Shown here piece by piece: positions 1-8,121 of a stretch of 64,000 bases of DNA. Position numbers and translations under genes: made by a program. This DNA is from Arcobacter iocasae (GTDB taxonomy: Bacteria > Campylobacterota > Campylobacteria > Campylobacterales > Arcobacteraceae): NCBI RefSeq assembly GCF_042214795.1, contig NZ_CP090177.1, positions 1,860,001-1,924,000 on the forward strand. The letters run 5' to 3'. Positions within the stretch are counted from its first letter, which is position 1. The number at the start of each line of letters is the position of its first letter. The notes under the pieces are model-generated. The model saw nothing but the letters and a program-made list of their open reading frames with translations. It searched no databases and had not been told where the DNA came from.

Positions 1-436
1 TTATATCTGCTTTTGTAAGACTATCTTCAAGTCTTTTTACCCTATCTTGTCTTTCTTGTAGTAAAAAGGGTGTATCAGACTTAATTAATACTTTTAAAGA
101 ACTAATCATCTCTAACATTAAAGGGTAGATATTCTTTTTTGTTTGTTCAATATCAATGAGCTGTTGGTCCATACTTTGCAGCTCTTCTTTTTGAGATACA
201 ATGATTTTTTCTAACTGCTCATTATATTTCTGAGTATTTTTTAATTGTGCAGTTTTTTGTTTATATTGATCAAAAAGAGTTTCTCGTATATCCTCATTTT
301 TATCAATTTTTTTCTGATAAGACTTTAGTGTATTATTACTTTTTTGTATAACATCAAGAGATTTATCTAAATCTGAAGCAAAAAGCCCTGATGATATAAA
401 AGCAAAGAGTATAAGACAATTCAATGGTTTAAACAT
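1..436 (-). CDS. DUF3450 family protein (partial, C-terminus outside window)
   Basis: About 145 residues are visible and the gene runs off the left edge. It starts with a signal peptide (hydrophobic residues about 7-20, cleavage near FASDL), so the product is probably periplasmic. The rest is charged coiled coil with the motif ERQDRVKRLEDSLTKADI, typical of DUF3450. DUF3450 genes usually head clusters with TolQ/ExbB, ExbD and TonB genes that energise outer-membrane iron receptors, so such genes may lie just left of the window (inference). A Fur-like box sits 25 bases before the start, and the adjacent unit on the same strand is a TonB-dependent receptor operon. The molecular function of DUF3450 is not established. 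Confidence 0.85.
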   Translation of the reverse strand, partial: MFKPLNCLILFAFISSGLFASDLDKSLDVIQKSNNTLKSYQKKIDKNEDIRETLFDQYKQKTAQLKNTQKYNEQLEKIIVSQKEELQSMDQQLIDIEQTKKNIYPLMLEMISSLKVLIKSDTPFLLQERQDRVKRLEDSLTKADI

Positions 437-460
437 TATTTTCCTTTTTTGTTTAAATAA

Positions 461-475
461 TGAGAATAGTAATCA
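461..475 (-). promoter_or_regulatory. Fur-like box before the DUF3450 gene
   Basis: TGAGAATAGTAATCA matches the 7-1-7 Fur consensus TGATAATnATTATCA at 11 of 14 specified positions. It lies 25 bases before the start at 436. A very similar site precedes the TonB receptor at 4693, which supports iron control of both units. The assignment is by pattern only. Confidence 0.6.
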
Positions 476-521
476 AAATTAATTTAAATATTGATTAAAC
501 TATTCTTACTCATGGTAATTA

Positions 522-2081
522 CTATTTTTTTATTTCTTCTGTTTCAATAAAAAATTTTGTGGGAATTTTAAATGAAAGATAAATTAGTAATACTCCTAAA
601 AAGAATAAAACTAAATCAGTAAAGAAAATCTCATTTAATCCTAATGAAAAAGATTTAAATAGATTAAATCCACTTGTAAAGTTATGAGAAAGTGTTGCAA
701 TTATAAGTAACAAACCACTAAAAAACAGACTATGCTTAGTCACTTTATATAAAGATGAGATAATTTTTATGTAAATAAATATAAGAATAAATACACTATA
801 AAATAAAACTTCTTGTACATTGTAAAGAGTGTTTAATAAATTAAAATACATATATTGTTTTGGAATTAACCAAGTTGTTGCAAATAATAAACTAGCACTT
901 ATTAATGATCCTAAAACAACTGTATAACTCAATGGTTGTAATACTTTGTATGTAAATTTGTCTTTTTTTGCTCTTTGCATCCATAATAATAATCCTACTG
1001 TAACACCAAATAAAATTGTAAAACAAATAATTGCAAAAATAATTCTTGGAATATCACTAAAAGTTCTTATAAAATGTAAATAAAATACTGAATCTAAAGT
1101 TTTTTCAGTGAATGTTCCATCTTGTGCACTCTTTTTTGAAATAATTTCTGCGTTGGTTCCGTTTAAGACAACATAGCTTTCATTGTATACAGAACTTATA
1201 AAAAATGATTTAGGTTCATATCCTATAAATTTAACCCTTGCATTTATATCATCAAGGTTATATATCTGTATGGCATAAAAAGAGATATCTGAAAATGAGT
1301 CCTTTGCTTTTTTATATAAAGTATTAATATCTAATGTTTTAACTTTTTGCGATGGTTTATATAATTTTAAATCTTTATCAATTAGAATATTTTTTTCTAC
1401 AGCTAAAAGATTTGATGTTTTTGAATCAGTCAAATAATTAGTCATAACTGGAGTGCTATAAATTCCTAGATTAAAAAGAGCTCCTGTTAATCCAAACATA
1501 AAAACTAAGGGTAGGGTATATAATAATAAAAGTCTGTGATATTTAGCAAAAAAACCTTTTAGATTTTTAGTCTTTTTGTTTTTATAATTATTTTTTATGA
1601 TTAAAAATACACCACTAAGGCATAAAAAGACAACAGCAACTGCTGCAAAACCAAAAATCATTTGAGCAACTAAAGATTTGAAAATACGACCATAATGTAT
1701 TAGTTCAAAAAACTTTGAAATAGTAAAATTTTTTGGTTTGATTTTTTTACAGGTATTTGGATTTAGGTAAAAGTTTGGTCTATTATTTACTTGAATTAAG
1801 TTATTTGATCTAAACTCTTTTGCTGGTAATATTAGTTTTATAAAGTCATTTCTCATAACTTTACCATCTTCACCAACATATTTTCTTTTTTTTATTTCTT
1901 TAATGCATTTTTCGAAATTTATATTTTGAATCTCTACATTAGAAATATGTTTTTCTTTATCTTCCCAAAAAGAAACATAAGGTCTAAATATAGTCAATAT
2001 TCCAAAAAATATAGAAATAAAGAAAAACAATAAAACATTTATACCTATTAGTTTATGTATGTTAAATAATCTTTTATTCAT
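522..2081 (-). CDS. PepSY-associated transmembrane protein (iron/siderophore reductase-like)
   Basis: This 519-residue inner-membrane protein has an N-terminal membrane anchor (about 12-34), a periplasmic segment, a helix near 140-163, further helices near 184-207 and 345-368, and a C-terminal cluster at about 385-510. The layout fits PepSY-associated TM helix proteins, which often accompany ferric-siderophore receptors and are thought to help release or reduce iron at the inner membrane. It is the last gene of a three-gene unit (receptor, small membrane protein, this gene), with 1 base between it and the 97-residue gene. A Fur-like box before the receptor probably controls it. The family call is good; the biochemical role is inferred from context. 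Confidence 0.75.
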   Translation of the reverse strand: MNKRLFNIHKLIGINVLLFFFISIFFGILTIFRPYVSFWEDKEKHISNVEIQNINFEKCIKEIKKRKYVGEDGKVMRNDFIKLILPAKEFRSNNLIQVNNRPNFYLNPNTCKKIKPKNFTISKFFELIHYGRIFKSLVAQMIFGFAAVAVVFLCLSGVFLIIKNNYKNKKTKNLKGFFAKYHRLLLLYTLPLVFMFGLTGALFNLGIYSTPVMTNYLTDSKTSNLLAVEKNILIDKDLKLYKPSQKVKTLDINTLYKKAKDSFSDISFYAIQIYNLDDINARVKFIGYEPKSFFISSVYNESYVVLNGTNAEIISKKSAQDGTFTEKTLDSVFYLHFIRTFSDIPRIIFAIICFTILFGVTVGLLLWMQRAKKDKFTYKVLQPLSYTVVLGSLISASLLFATTWLIPKQYMYFNLLNTLYNVQEVLFYSVFILIFIYIKIISSLYKVTKHSLFFSGLLLIIATLSHNFTSGFNLFKSFSLGLNEIFFTDLVLFFLGVLLIYLSFKIPTKFFIETEEIKK

Positions 2082-2082
2082 T

Positions 2083-2376
2083 TTAATCCAATCCGTAAAT
2101 AATGAAAAAGAGCAATATAAAAGGAATAAAAACTTTTAATAATGCTTCAATTTTAGTTTTTGATAAAACAACCCATAATCCAATAGAAGACCAAAGTATT
2201 GGTAATAGTATAATTGCAAGTACGATGTTTTCAAATATTGAGAAGTTTAATAATTGTGCAAACTTTATTAGTAATAAGTAAGCAACTGCAAGGGAACCAA
2301 ATATAGAACAAAGTAGTCTTATTGTTCCCAAAGAAGCATTTGTATCTTTTTTGAATAAGTTTTTAATTATAGTCAT
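2083..2376 (-). CDS. Small membrane protein, DUF3649-like, in the iron-uptake operon
   Basis: This 97-residue protein has a short basic N-terminus and three predicted membrane helices (about 17-40, 46-69 and 80-95). Small three-helix proteins of the DUF3649/DUF3325 type are commonly encoded between TonB-dependent siderophore receptors and PepSY proteins, and this gene has exactly that position, 37 bases after the receptor and 1 base before the PepSY gene. The DUF3649 label rests on size, hydrophobic pattern and context rather than a diagnostic motif. Its function is unknown; a helper role in inner-membrane iron release is only an inference. Confidence 0.6.
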   Translation of the reverse strand: MTIIKNLFKKDTNASLGTIRLLCSIFGSLAVAYLLLIKFAQLLNFSIFENIVLAIILLPILWSSIGLWVVLSKTKIEALLKVFIPFILLFFIIYGLD

Positions 2377-2413
2377 AATAGTTTCTTTTCAATGGAAGAG
2401 TTTAACTCTTCCA

Positions 2414-4693
2414 TTAAAATTTATATTTTGTAGTTAACATAAATGATCTACCAGCTGTTTGGGCACTTTGTATTGAATTGTTATTTAACCTAGCTTCTTT
2501 ATCAAATAAATTATAGATATTTAAAGAGATATCCCAATTATCGTATTTTGTTGCAATTAGAGCATCAACAATTGTATAATCATCCACATCATAAAGTTTT
2601 TGAGGTCTACTTGGTAAATTAAATTGATCAACACTTAAGGCTTTTGATTTTCCTATATATTTAACTCCTGCACCTATTTTAAAATCACCTATTGGAGTTT
2701 TAGGGAAAGTATAATCTGTCCATAATCTTACAGAATAATTAGGAATATCAGCTAAATCTCTTCCCTCATAAGCATGATTTGCCATATTTACTTCTTTTCC
2801 AGTCATTTTTGAAAATGAAAAAACAGTATTTAGATTTTCTGTAGGACTTGCAAGAATATTAAACTCTAAACCTTTTACTTCTGCATCACCTTGTTGGATA
2901 CTATATCCTGTATGTCTAGGATCACTTTGTACTATGTCTTTTTCTTTTAAACTAAATACTGATATTGTAAATAAAGCATCTAAATTATTTGGTTTATATT
3001 TAATTCCTGCCTCAACTTGCTCACCAATAGATGGGTCAAATGTTTTACCATCAAACCCTGAACCAATATTACTTTGAAAAGAAGTAGAATAAGAAACATA
3101 AGGAGTAATCCCATTATCAAACAGATAACTTAATCCAAATCTTCCTGAGATATTATTGTCACTTTGTGAACTTTGTGTATCTGTAAGATGGTCTGTTTTT
3201 TTCTGTCTCAATTTATCATATCTTAGAGAAGATGAGATAATAAAATTATTATATGTTTTTACTTGACTTTGCGCATATAAACCTGTTTGAAAAGACTTTT
3301 GATTAAAATTATCAGTATATGTATTTGAGGCACTTGGAATACTTGTTGGTCGTCTATTTACTAAATCATAAGAATACTCAGTTTGTTTTGTTGTTTTTCT
3401 ATCATAGTCTGTATATTGAAAATCTAATCCTACCAATGAAGTATATTCTGCATTTTTAGTTTTTGCTGTATATTGTAGATTATTGTCTGTTGCAAAAGTC
3501 TTCATCTTAGATGCTATTTCAATGTATGCCAAAGGAAATTGCGTTAAATCTGGAGATGAGTTCTGCAATAAGGGATTTAATCCAGTAGCTGATGGTGTTG
3601 AATAGTTATATTTTCCATCCATTTTCATAAATCTAATATTTGAACGAAACTTTAAATCATCATTAATATTGTTTTTATAAACTGTTGAAATAGATTTATG
3701 TTTTTTTTCAAAGATTTCCTTATCTTTTAAACCAATAAGTAAATCACTAGGTAGATTTAAAGCATTAACTGTGGCAGCTGAACTTCTTATGTTATCATCA
3801 TAGGCTGTCGTAAGGCTCATCCCAAGACTATTAAGATATGCTCTTATAGTTGAGGCTTTGTCTGCAATACTATTTTGATAATTTAGTATACTTTTAGAAC
3901 CACTAAAACTCATTCCCAAACCTTTGATTTGGTCTTTTGCCACTGAAGCAATAACATCGATTGAACTATTATCATTAATATAATATGTCAATGAAGGATT
4001 AAAAAAGTATGATTTATTTGTTGAATCTTGTAACTCATTATCACCTTCTTTATATTTTCCTGTCAATCTAAATAGAGTTTTTTCATTGATAGCATCACTT
4101 ATATCTGCAAAAACAGATTTATTATTATTTGAAGCATATGAGATACCTATTTCTTTTAAAGGTTCTATTGTAGGAGTTTTACTTTGCATATTTATAAGAC
4201 CACCAGGACCACTCGCTCCATAAAGTACAGATGCTGGACCTTTTAATACTTCAACTCTCTCTAATGCATAAGGATCAATATTAGGTATTAAATGACCAGC
4301 ATGAAGTAGTTTCATACCATCTAAAAATGTAGATTTATATAAATAACCAATACCTCTTAGTTTCCCATAATTTGTTCTATGATCACCATTTTCACCATAT
4401 GGTTGAGTAACGGCTGATACATAAGAAGTAGCATTTTGAATGCTTTGTGCACCAATAGTACTCATCATATCATTTGTAATGACAGATACCGATTGTGGTA
4501 TTTCTGTAATATCAATGTCCATTTTAGAACCTGTCGAACTTTTAGTTGCAACAATACCTTTTAATTGTCCATAAGCACTTTCTTGATATCCAATAACATC
4601 TTGTGTAATATCTGAAGATGTATCTTCTGCTAATGCAATATCTAAGGTGCACACAGTTATCAAACTTGCACATACTAGTTTACTTAATTTCAT
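2414..4693 (-). CDS. TonB-dependent siderophore receptor
   Basis: This 759-residue outer-membrane protein has a signal peptide (residues 1-22, cut near ALAED) and a TonB-box-like stretch. Its plug domain (about 55-170) includes the features QSVSVIT, RGIG and ERVEVLKGPASVLYG, and a 22-strand-type barrel ends in the aromatic residue KYKF. Length and motifs fit the ferrichrome/ferrioxamine (FhuA/FoxA/FpvA) group, which takes up ferric siderophores using TonB-ExbBD energy. No siderophore synthesis genes are visible, so it probably imports a foreign siderophore. It is the first gene of an operon with a DUF3649-like and a PepSY protein, and a Fur-like box lies 27 bases before the start. The exact ligand cannot be read from sequence. 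Confidence 0.92.
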   Translation of the reverse strand: MKLSKLVCASLITVCTLDIALAEDTSSDITQDVIGYQESAYGQLKGIVATKSSTGSKMDIDITEIPQSVSVITNDMMSTIGAQSIQNATSYVSAVTQPYGENGDHRTNYGKLRGIGYLYKSTFLDGMKLLHAGHLIPNIDPYALERVEVLKGPASVLYGASGPGGLINMQSKTPTIEPLKEIGISYASNNNKSVFADISDAINEKTLFRLTGKYKEGDNELQDSTNKSYFFNPSLTYYINDNSSIDVIASVAKDQIKGLGMSFSGSKSILNYQNSIADKASTIRAYLNSLGMSLTTAYDDNIRSSAATVNALNLPSDLLIGLKDKEIFEKKHKSISTVYKNNINDDLKFRSNIRFMKMDGKYNYSTPSATGLNPLLQNSSPDLTQFPLAYIEIASKMKTFATDNNLQYTAKTKNAEYTSLVGLDFQYTDYDRKTTKQTEYSYDLVNRRPTSIPSASNTYTDNFNQKSFQTGLYAQSQVKTYNNFIISSSLRYDKLRQKKTDHLTDTQSSQSDNNISGRFGLSYLFDNGITPYVSYSTSFQSNIGSGFDGKTFDPSIGEQVEAGIKYKPNNLDALFTISVFSLKEKDIVQSDPRHTGYSIQQGDAEVKGLEFNILASPTENLNTVFSFSKMTGKEVNMANHAYEGRDLADIPNYSVRLWTDYTFPKTPIGDFKIGAGVKYIGKSKALSVDQFNLPSRPQKLYDVDDYTIVDALIATKYDNWDISLNIYNLFDKEARLNNNSIQSAQTAGRSFMLTTKYKF

Positions 4694-4719
4694 AGTTTAC
4701 CTTTAATAATATATGATTT

Positions 4720-4734
4720 TGAGAATAATAATCA
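4720..4734 (-). promoter_or_regulatory. Fur-like box before the siderophore receptor
   Basis: TGAGAATAATAATCA matches the 15-base Fur consensus TGATAATnATTATCA at 12 of 14 specified positions and lies 27 bases before the receptor start. It shares TGAGAATA-TAATCA with the box at 461-475. Confidence 0.65.
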
Positions 4735-4890
4735 AAATTTATTTAATTTTGAATTAATTATTTATTAATCATGACAAGGAGAAAGATTAATTAAGGCTAT
4801 ATTTTATAAGTTTAATTTGGTATTGGATATAATTTCCAAAATTAAAAAAGATAAAAGATATCTTAAAAATAAATATAAGAAGTAGAGAAG

Positions 4891-6135
4891 ATGATTGATA
4901 TTAAACTATTACAAAAAGATTTTGATGAAGTTGCAACAGCTTTGAATAGAAAAGGTGTTAGCCAAGATATTTTAGATAATTTAAAAGCTCTTTCAGTTGA
5001 TGCAAAAGCAAAAAGACAAGAGATGGAAAATGTTACTGCTGAGCAAAACACTTTATCTAAAGACTTTGGAAGATATAAAAAAGAGGGCTTAGATATTGCA
5101 CCTTTACAAGAAAATATTAACAAACTTAAAAATCAAAAACAAGATCTAGAAGAGAAAGTTAGAGTTTTAGAAGAAGAACTTTCATCTGTTATTTTAGGTG
5201 TTCCAAATATGCCAGATAGTGATGTTCCAGATGGTGCTGATGAGAATGAAAATGTTGTATTAGAAACTATTGGAGAGAAACCAAGTTTTTCTTTCGAGCC
5301 AAAAGAGCATTGGGATTTAGGTGAGAGTAATGGAACACTGGATTTTACAAGAGGTGTAAAACTTGCAAAATCAAGATTTACTGCTATGAGAGGACAAGCT
5401 GCAAAATTAGAGAGAGCACTTATTAACTATATGCTTAGCTTCAATGCAGAGCGTGGTTTTGAAGAGTGGTATGTTCCTTTTATGGCAAATACAAATGCTC
5501 TTCAAGGAACTGGGCAATTACCAAAATTTGGTGATGATTTATTTAAAATTGAGGGTGAGGATTTATATTTGATTCCAACTGCTGAGGTTGCTTTAACAAA
5601 TCTTTATAATGATGAAATTATTCCAGTAGAGGAGTTACCTTATCTTATGACTTCTTATACTCCTTGTTTTAGAAAAGAAGCTGGAAGTGCAGGAAGAGAT
5701 ACAAGAGGACTGATTCGTCAACACCAATTTGATAAAGTAGAAATGGTAGCTATTACTACACAAGAGCAAAGTGAAGAAGTTTTTGAAAAAATGGTTTCTT
5801 GTGCAAGTGATTTATTAACTTCGCTTGGTCTTGCTCACCAAAAAGTTATGCTTTGTACTGGAGATTTAGGATTTAGTGCTACAAGAACTATTGACTTAGA
5901 AGTTTGGTTACCAGGACAAGGAAAATATAGAGAAATATCCTCTATTTCTAATACAAGAGATTTCCAAGCAAGACGAGCAAAAATTAGATATAAAGATGGT
6001 AAAAAAAACATTTTAGCTCATACTTTAAATGGTTCTTCATTAGCTGTTGGAAGAACACTTGTGGCTATTATGGAAAACTATCAACAAGAAGATGGAACTA
6101 TTACTATTCCAGAAGTTTTAAAAAAATATATGTAA
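4891..6135 (+). CDS. serS: Seryl-tRNA synthetase
   Basis: This 414-residue class II aminoacyl-tRNA synthetase charges tRNA-Ser in the cytoplasm. The N-terminal tRNA-binding coiled-coil arm spans about residues 1-105, and the catalytic core follows. Motif 2 is seen as CFRKEAGSAGRDTRGLIRQHQF and motif 3 as LNGSSLAVGRTLVAIMENYQ; the motif 1 region is around GARGQAAKLERALINYML-like sequence near 170. Length is normal (SerRS about 420). It starts at ATG after an AGAAG ribosome site. A TATAAT at about 4829 gives a plausible promoter. It stands alone and ends at a strong bidirectional terminator. Confidence 0.97.
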   Translation: MIDIKLLQKDFDEVATALNRKGVSQDILDNLKALSVDAKAKRQEMENVTAEQNTLSKDFGRYKKEGLDIAPLQENINKLKNQKQDLEEKVRVLEEELSSVILGVPNMPDSDVPDGADENENVVLETIGEKPSFSFEPKEHWDLGESNGTLDFTRGVKLAKSRFTAMRGQAAKLERALINYMLSFNAERGFEEWYVPFMANTNALQGTGQLPKFGDDLFKIEGEDLYLIPTAEVALTNLYNDEIIPVEELPYLMTSYTPCFRKEAGSAGRDTRGLIRQHQFDKVEMVAITTQEQSEEVFEKMVSCASDLLTSLGLAHQKVMLCTGDLGFSATRTIDLEVWLPGQGKYREISSISNTRDFQARRAKIRYKDGKKNILAHTLNGSSLAVGRTLVAIMENYQQEDGTITIPEVLKKYM

Positions 6136-6162
6136 AAAGTAGAAATCTATTTTCTACTTTTT
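6134..6162. terminator. Bidirectional terminator between serS and the XRE-cupin gene
   Basis: A perfect 12-bp inverted repeat (AAAAAGTAGAAA, 5-base loop, TTTCTACTTTTT) overlaps the stop codons of two convergent genes and gives a T-run in both directions. Confidence 0.85.
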
Positions 6163-6754
6163 AAAAAGAAACGGGAGTAATTACAGATAGATAAGAGGCT
6201 TTTTTTGAACTTCTATTTTCTATTTTGTGTGGAATTTCAGGATTAAATCTTATACAATCACCCTGAGATAAGGCAAACTCTTTTTCATTTAAAGTAACAA
6301 CAATCTCCCCTTCTATCACATAATCACACTCTTCACCACCTTTAGTGTGGGGAATTAAGTGTTCAGTTATTCTATTTGGTTCCATATTTACTTGCAAAAA
6401 TTCAATGTCACCTTGTAAATCAGGAACAAGCAATTCACAAGTATATTGGGGATCAGGGAAAGATATTTTTTTTCTTTGGTCTTTTCTTACAACATAAGAA
6501 GTTTCATTGTCCAAATTTTTTGGTCTTGTGGCTAAATCACTATCTTCACTGTTTGTAAATAAATGAGCAATAGTTACACCAAGAACTTTTGCAATCTTTC
6601 TTAAAGTTTCAACTGAACCTTGTGTTGATCCACTTTCTAAAAGTGAAAGCATCCCATATGAGATACCAGCATCTTTTGCTAGTTCTTTTGCATTCATCTT
6701 TTTTTCTTTTCTAAGAAATTTTATTTTTTTACCAACATTGAATTCTTCAGTCAA
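6161..6754 (-). CDS. XRE-family transcriptional regulator with C-terminal cupin domain
   Basis: This 197-residue cytoplasmic DNA-binding protein has an N-terminal HTH_XRE domain (about 8-63: KIKFLRKEKKMNAKELAKDAGISYGMLSLLES) and a C-terminal cupin_2 domain (about 115-190) with HTKGGEECDYVIEGE and the second cupin motif GDCIRFNPEIPHKIEN. The architecture is that of PuuR/YdcN-type regulators, which often bind a small metabolite and control amine or amino-acid catabolism. It is divergent from the NDH-2-like and alanine dehydrogenase genes, and the 217-base spacer has several palindromes, so it may regulate that pair. The ligand is unknown. Confidence 0.85.
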   Translation of the reverse strand: MTEEFNVGKKIKFLRKEKKMNAKELAKDAGISYGMLSLLESGSTQGSVETLRKIAKVLGVTIAHLFTNSEDSDLATRPKNLDNETSYVVRKDQRKKISFPDPQYTCELLVPDLQGDIEFLQVNMEPNRITEHLIPHTKGGEECDYVIEGEIVVTLNEKEFALSQGDCIRFNPEIPHKIENRSSKKASYLSVITPVSF

Positions 6755-6812
6755 AATCTACCCTTTAAGTAATAATTTTTATTTTAACATAAACTCTCTT
6801 AACCAAATAAAG

Positions 6813-6955
6813 TAAATTATTTAATCTAATTAAATAATTTAAGTAAAATTTGTATAAATCTTATACAAAAACTTGATTAATATCATAAAATATATGTTAT
6901 TATTTAATTATATTAAAATATTTAACTAAAAATATATTTATTTTAATATAATTAA
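6813..6955. repeat. Cluster of three perfect inverted repeats in the XRE-cupin/oxidoreductase spacer
   Basis: Three palindromes lie in series: 6813-6841 (13-bp arms around CTA), 6849-6869 (arms TTTGTATAA and TTATACAAA around ATC) and 6904-6955 (perfect 17-bp arms, 18-base spacer). The spacer is over 80% A+T, so some symmetry is expected by chance. The first two share the same 3-base centre spacing and could be operator sites for the divergent XRE-cupin protein. The third overlaps the probable -10 and start of the + strand gene. Confidence 0.5.
6873..6886 (+). promoter_or_regulatory. FNR/Crp-type box before the oxidoreductase-ald unit
   Basis: TTGATTAATATCAT matches TTGAT-N4-ATCAA at 9 of 10 positions. 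Its centre at 6879.5 would be -41.5 for a start at 6921, and the hexamer at 6909-6914 (TATATT) then falls exactly at -12 to -7. This is class II activator geometry. The AT-rich background lowers confidence. Confidence 0.5.
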
Positions 6956-6971
6956 CATAAGTGGATTAAAG

Positions 6972-8108
6972 ATGTTTAATAATATTAAAAAGAATGTTGT
7001 AATTATAGGTGCAGGTTATAGTGGTATTTCATTGGTTGAGAAAATCAGTAACAATAAAAATCTTGAAGTAACTTTAATAAATAAAAATCTATATCATTTA
7101 CATCAAACTGATATTCATAAATATATAAGTGGACAATGTGAATTAGAAGATATATCTTTTAACTTAGAGATATATTGCAAAAATAAAAATATTAATTTTA
7201 TTGAAGCTTTTGTTGAAGATATTGAATTTAAAACTAAAAGAGTAATTTTAAATAATAACAAAAATATAAAATATGATTATTTAGTTATTGCAACAGGAAG
7301 TGCTTCATTCTTCCCAAAACAAATAAAAAATATCCAAGAATATGCAGCTGATATAAAAGAGTTAAATATATTAAAAGAGCAAAGAGCAAAATTTTTAGAA
7401 CTTTTAGATTCAAAAGAGCAAGGCAAAAATATTGCAATCATTGGTGGTGGATTATCTGGTGTTGAGATTGCTTTAGAATTTGCAAACATGATTAAAAAAA
7501 GAGCTTTATCAAATAAAGATTGTCAAATTTCTTTAATTGAACAATTCCCCAATGTCTTGCCAAATATGAACTCTTTTTTAGTAAATCAAACAAAAAAAGC
7601 ATGCGATAAACTAAATATCAAAAGATATCATGGGGCATTTGTTAATGAAGTGAAAGACAAGAAGATTTATTTAAGTGATTCTACTGAAATTCCATTTGAT
7701 ATGGTACTTTTTTTAATAGGAGTTTCTAGTGAAAAATTATCAAATGATGAAAGTGCACAAACAAATATTAAAAATCAATTTGTAGTTGATGAATATTTAC
7801 GACTTGCAAATCATAAAGAGGTTTTTGTTATGGGAGATGTGGCAGAAACTAAAGATAAAAATGGAAATTATGTTTTACCAACAGCACAAATAGCAAAATT
7901 GCATGCAAATATAGTTGCACAGAATTTATTAAATTCTATAGAAGGAAACTTATTAATTAAAAATAAATCACAGACAAAAGGAGTTATGGTAGATTTGGCA
8001 AATAAAAATACAGTAGGAATAGTTTTAGGTATAAAAGTAAAGGGCTTCATAGCTTACTTTTTAAAAAGATATATAAGTAAAAGACACACAAAAATATTTA
8101 ATTATTAA
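6972..8108 (+). CDS. NAD(P)/FAD-dependent oxidoreductase, NDH-2-like
   Basis: This 378-residue two-dinucleotide-binding flavoprotein has an FAD-binding GxGxxG near the N-terminus (VVIIGAGYSGISL), an NADH-binding GxGxxG near residue 158 (IAIIGGGLSGVEIALEF) and a second FAD motif (VFVMGDVAE, about 288-297). The C-terminus (GIKVKGFIAYFLKRYI) resembles the membrane-associating end of type II NADH dehydrogenases. These single-subunit enzymes pass electrons from NADH to quinone without pumping protons. It lies 13 bases before alanine dehydrogenase, so it may reoxidise the NADH that enzyme makes (inference). A sulfide:quinone reductase-like role is less likely, since no paired redox cysteines are visible. 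Confidence 0.75.
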   Translation: MFNNIKKNVVIIGAGYSGISLVEKISNNKNLEVTLINKNLYHLHQTDIHKYISGQCELEDISFNLEIYCKNKNINFIEAFVEDIEFKTKRVILNNNKNIKYDYLVIATGSASFFPKQIKNIQEYAADIKELNILKEQRAKFLELLDSKEQGKNIAIIGGGLSGVEIALEFANMIKKRALSNKDCQISLIEQFPNVLPNMNSFLVNQTKKACDKLNIKRYHGAFVNEVKDKKIYLSDSTEIPFDMVLFLIGVSSEKLSNDESAQTNIKNQFVVDEYLRLANHKEVFVMGDVAETKDKNGNYVLPTAQIAKLHANIVAQNLLNSIEGNLLIKNKSQTKGVMVDLANKNTVGIVLGIKVKGFIAYFLKRYISKRHTKIFNY

Positions 8109-8121
8109 AAAGGATAAAAAG

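Noticed and set aside
4863..5123. Open frame on the minus strand over the start of serS
   Set aside because: It is antisense to the conserved SerRS N-terminal arm, with no family resemblance or ribosome site.
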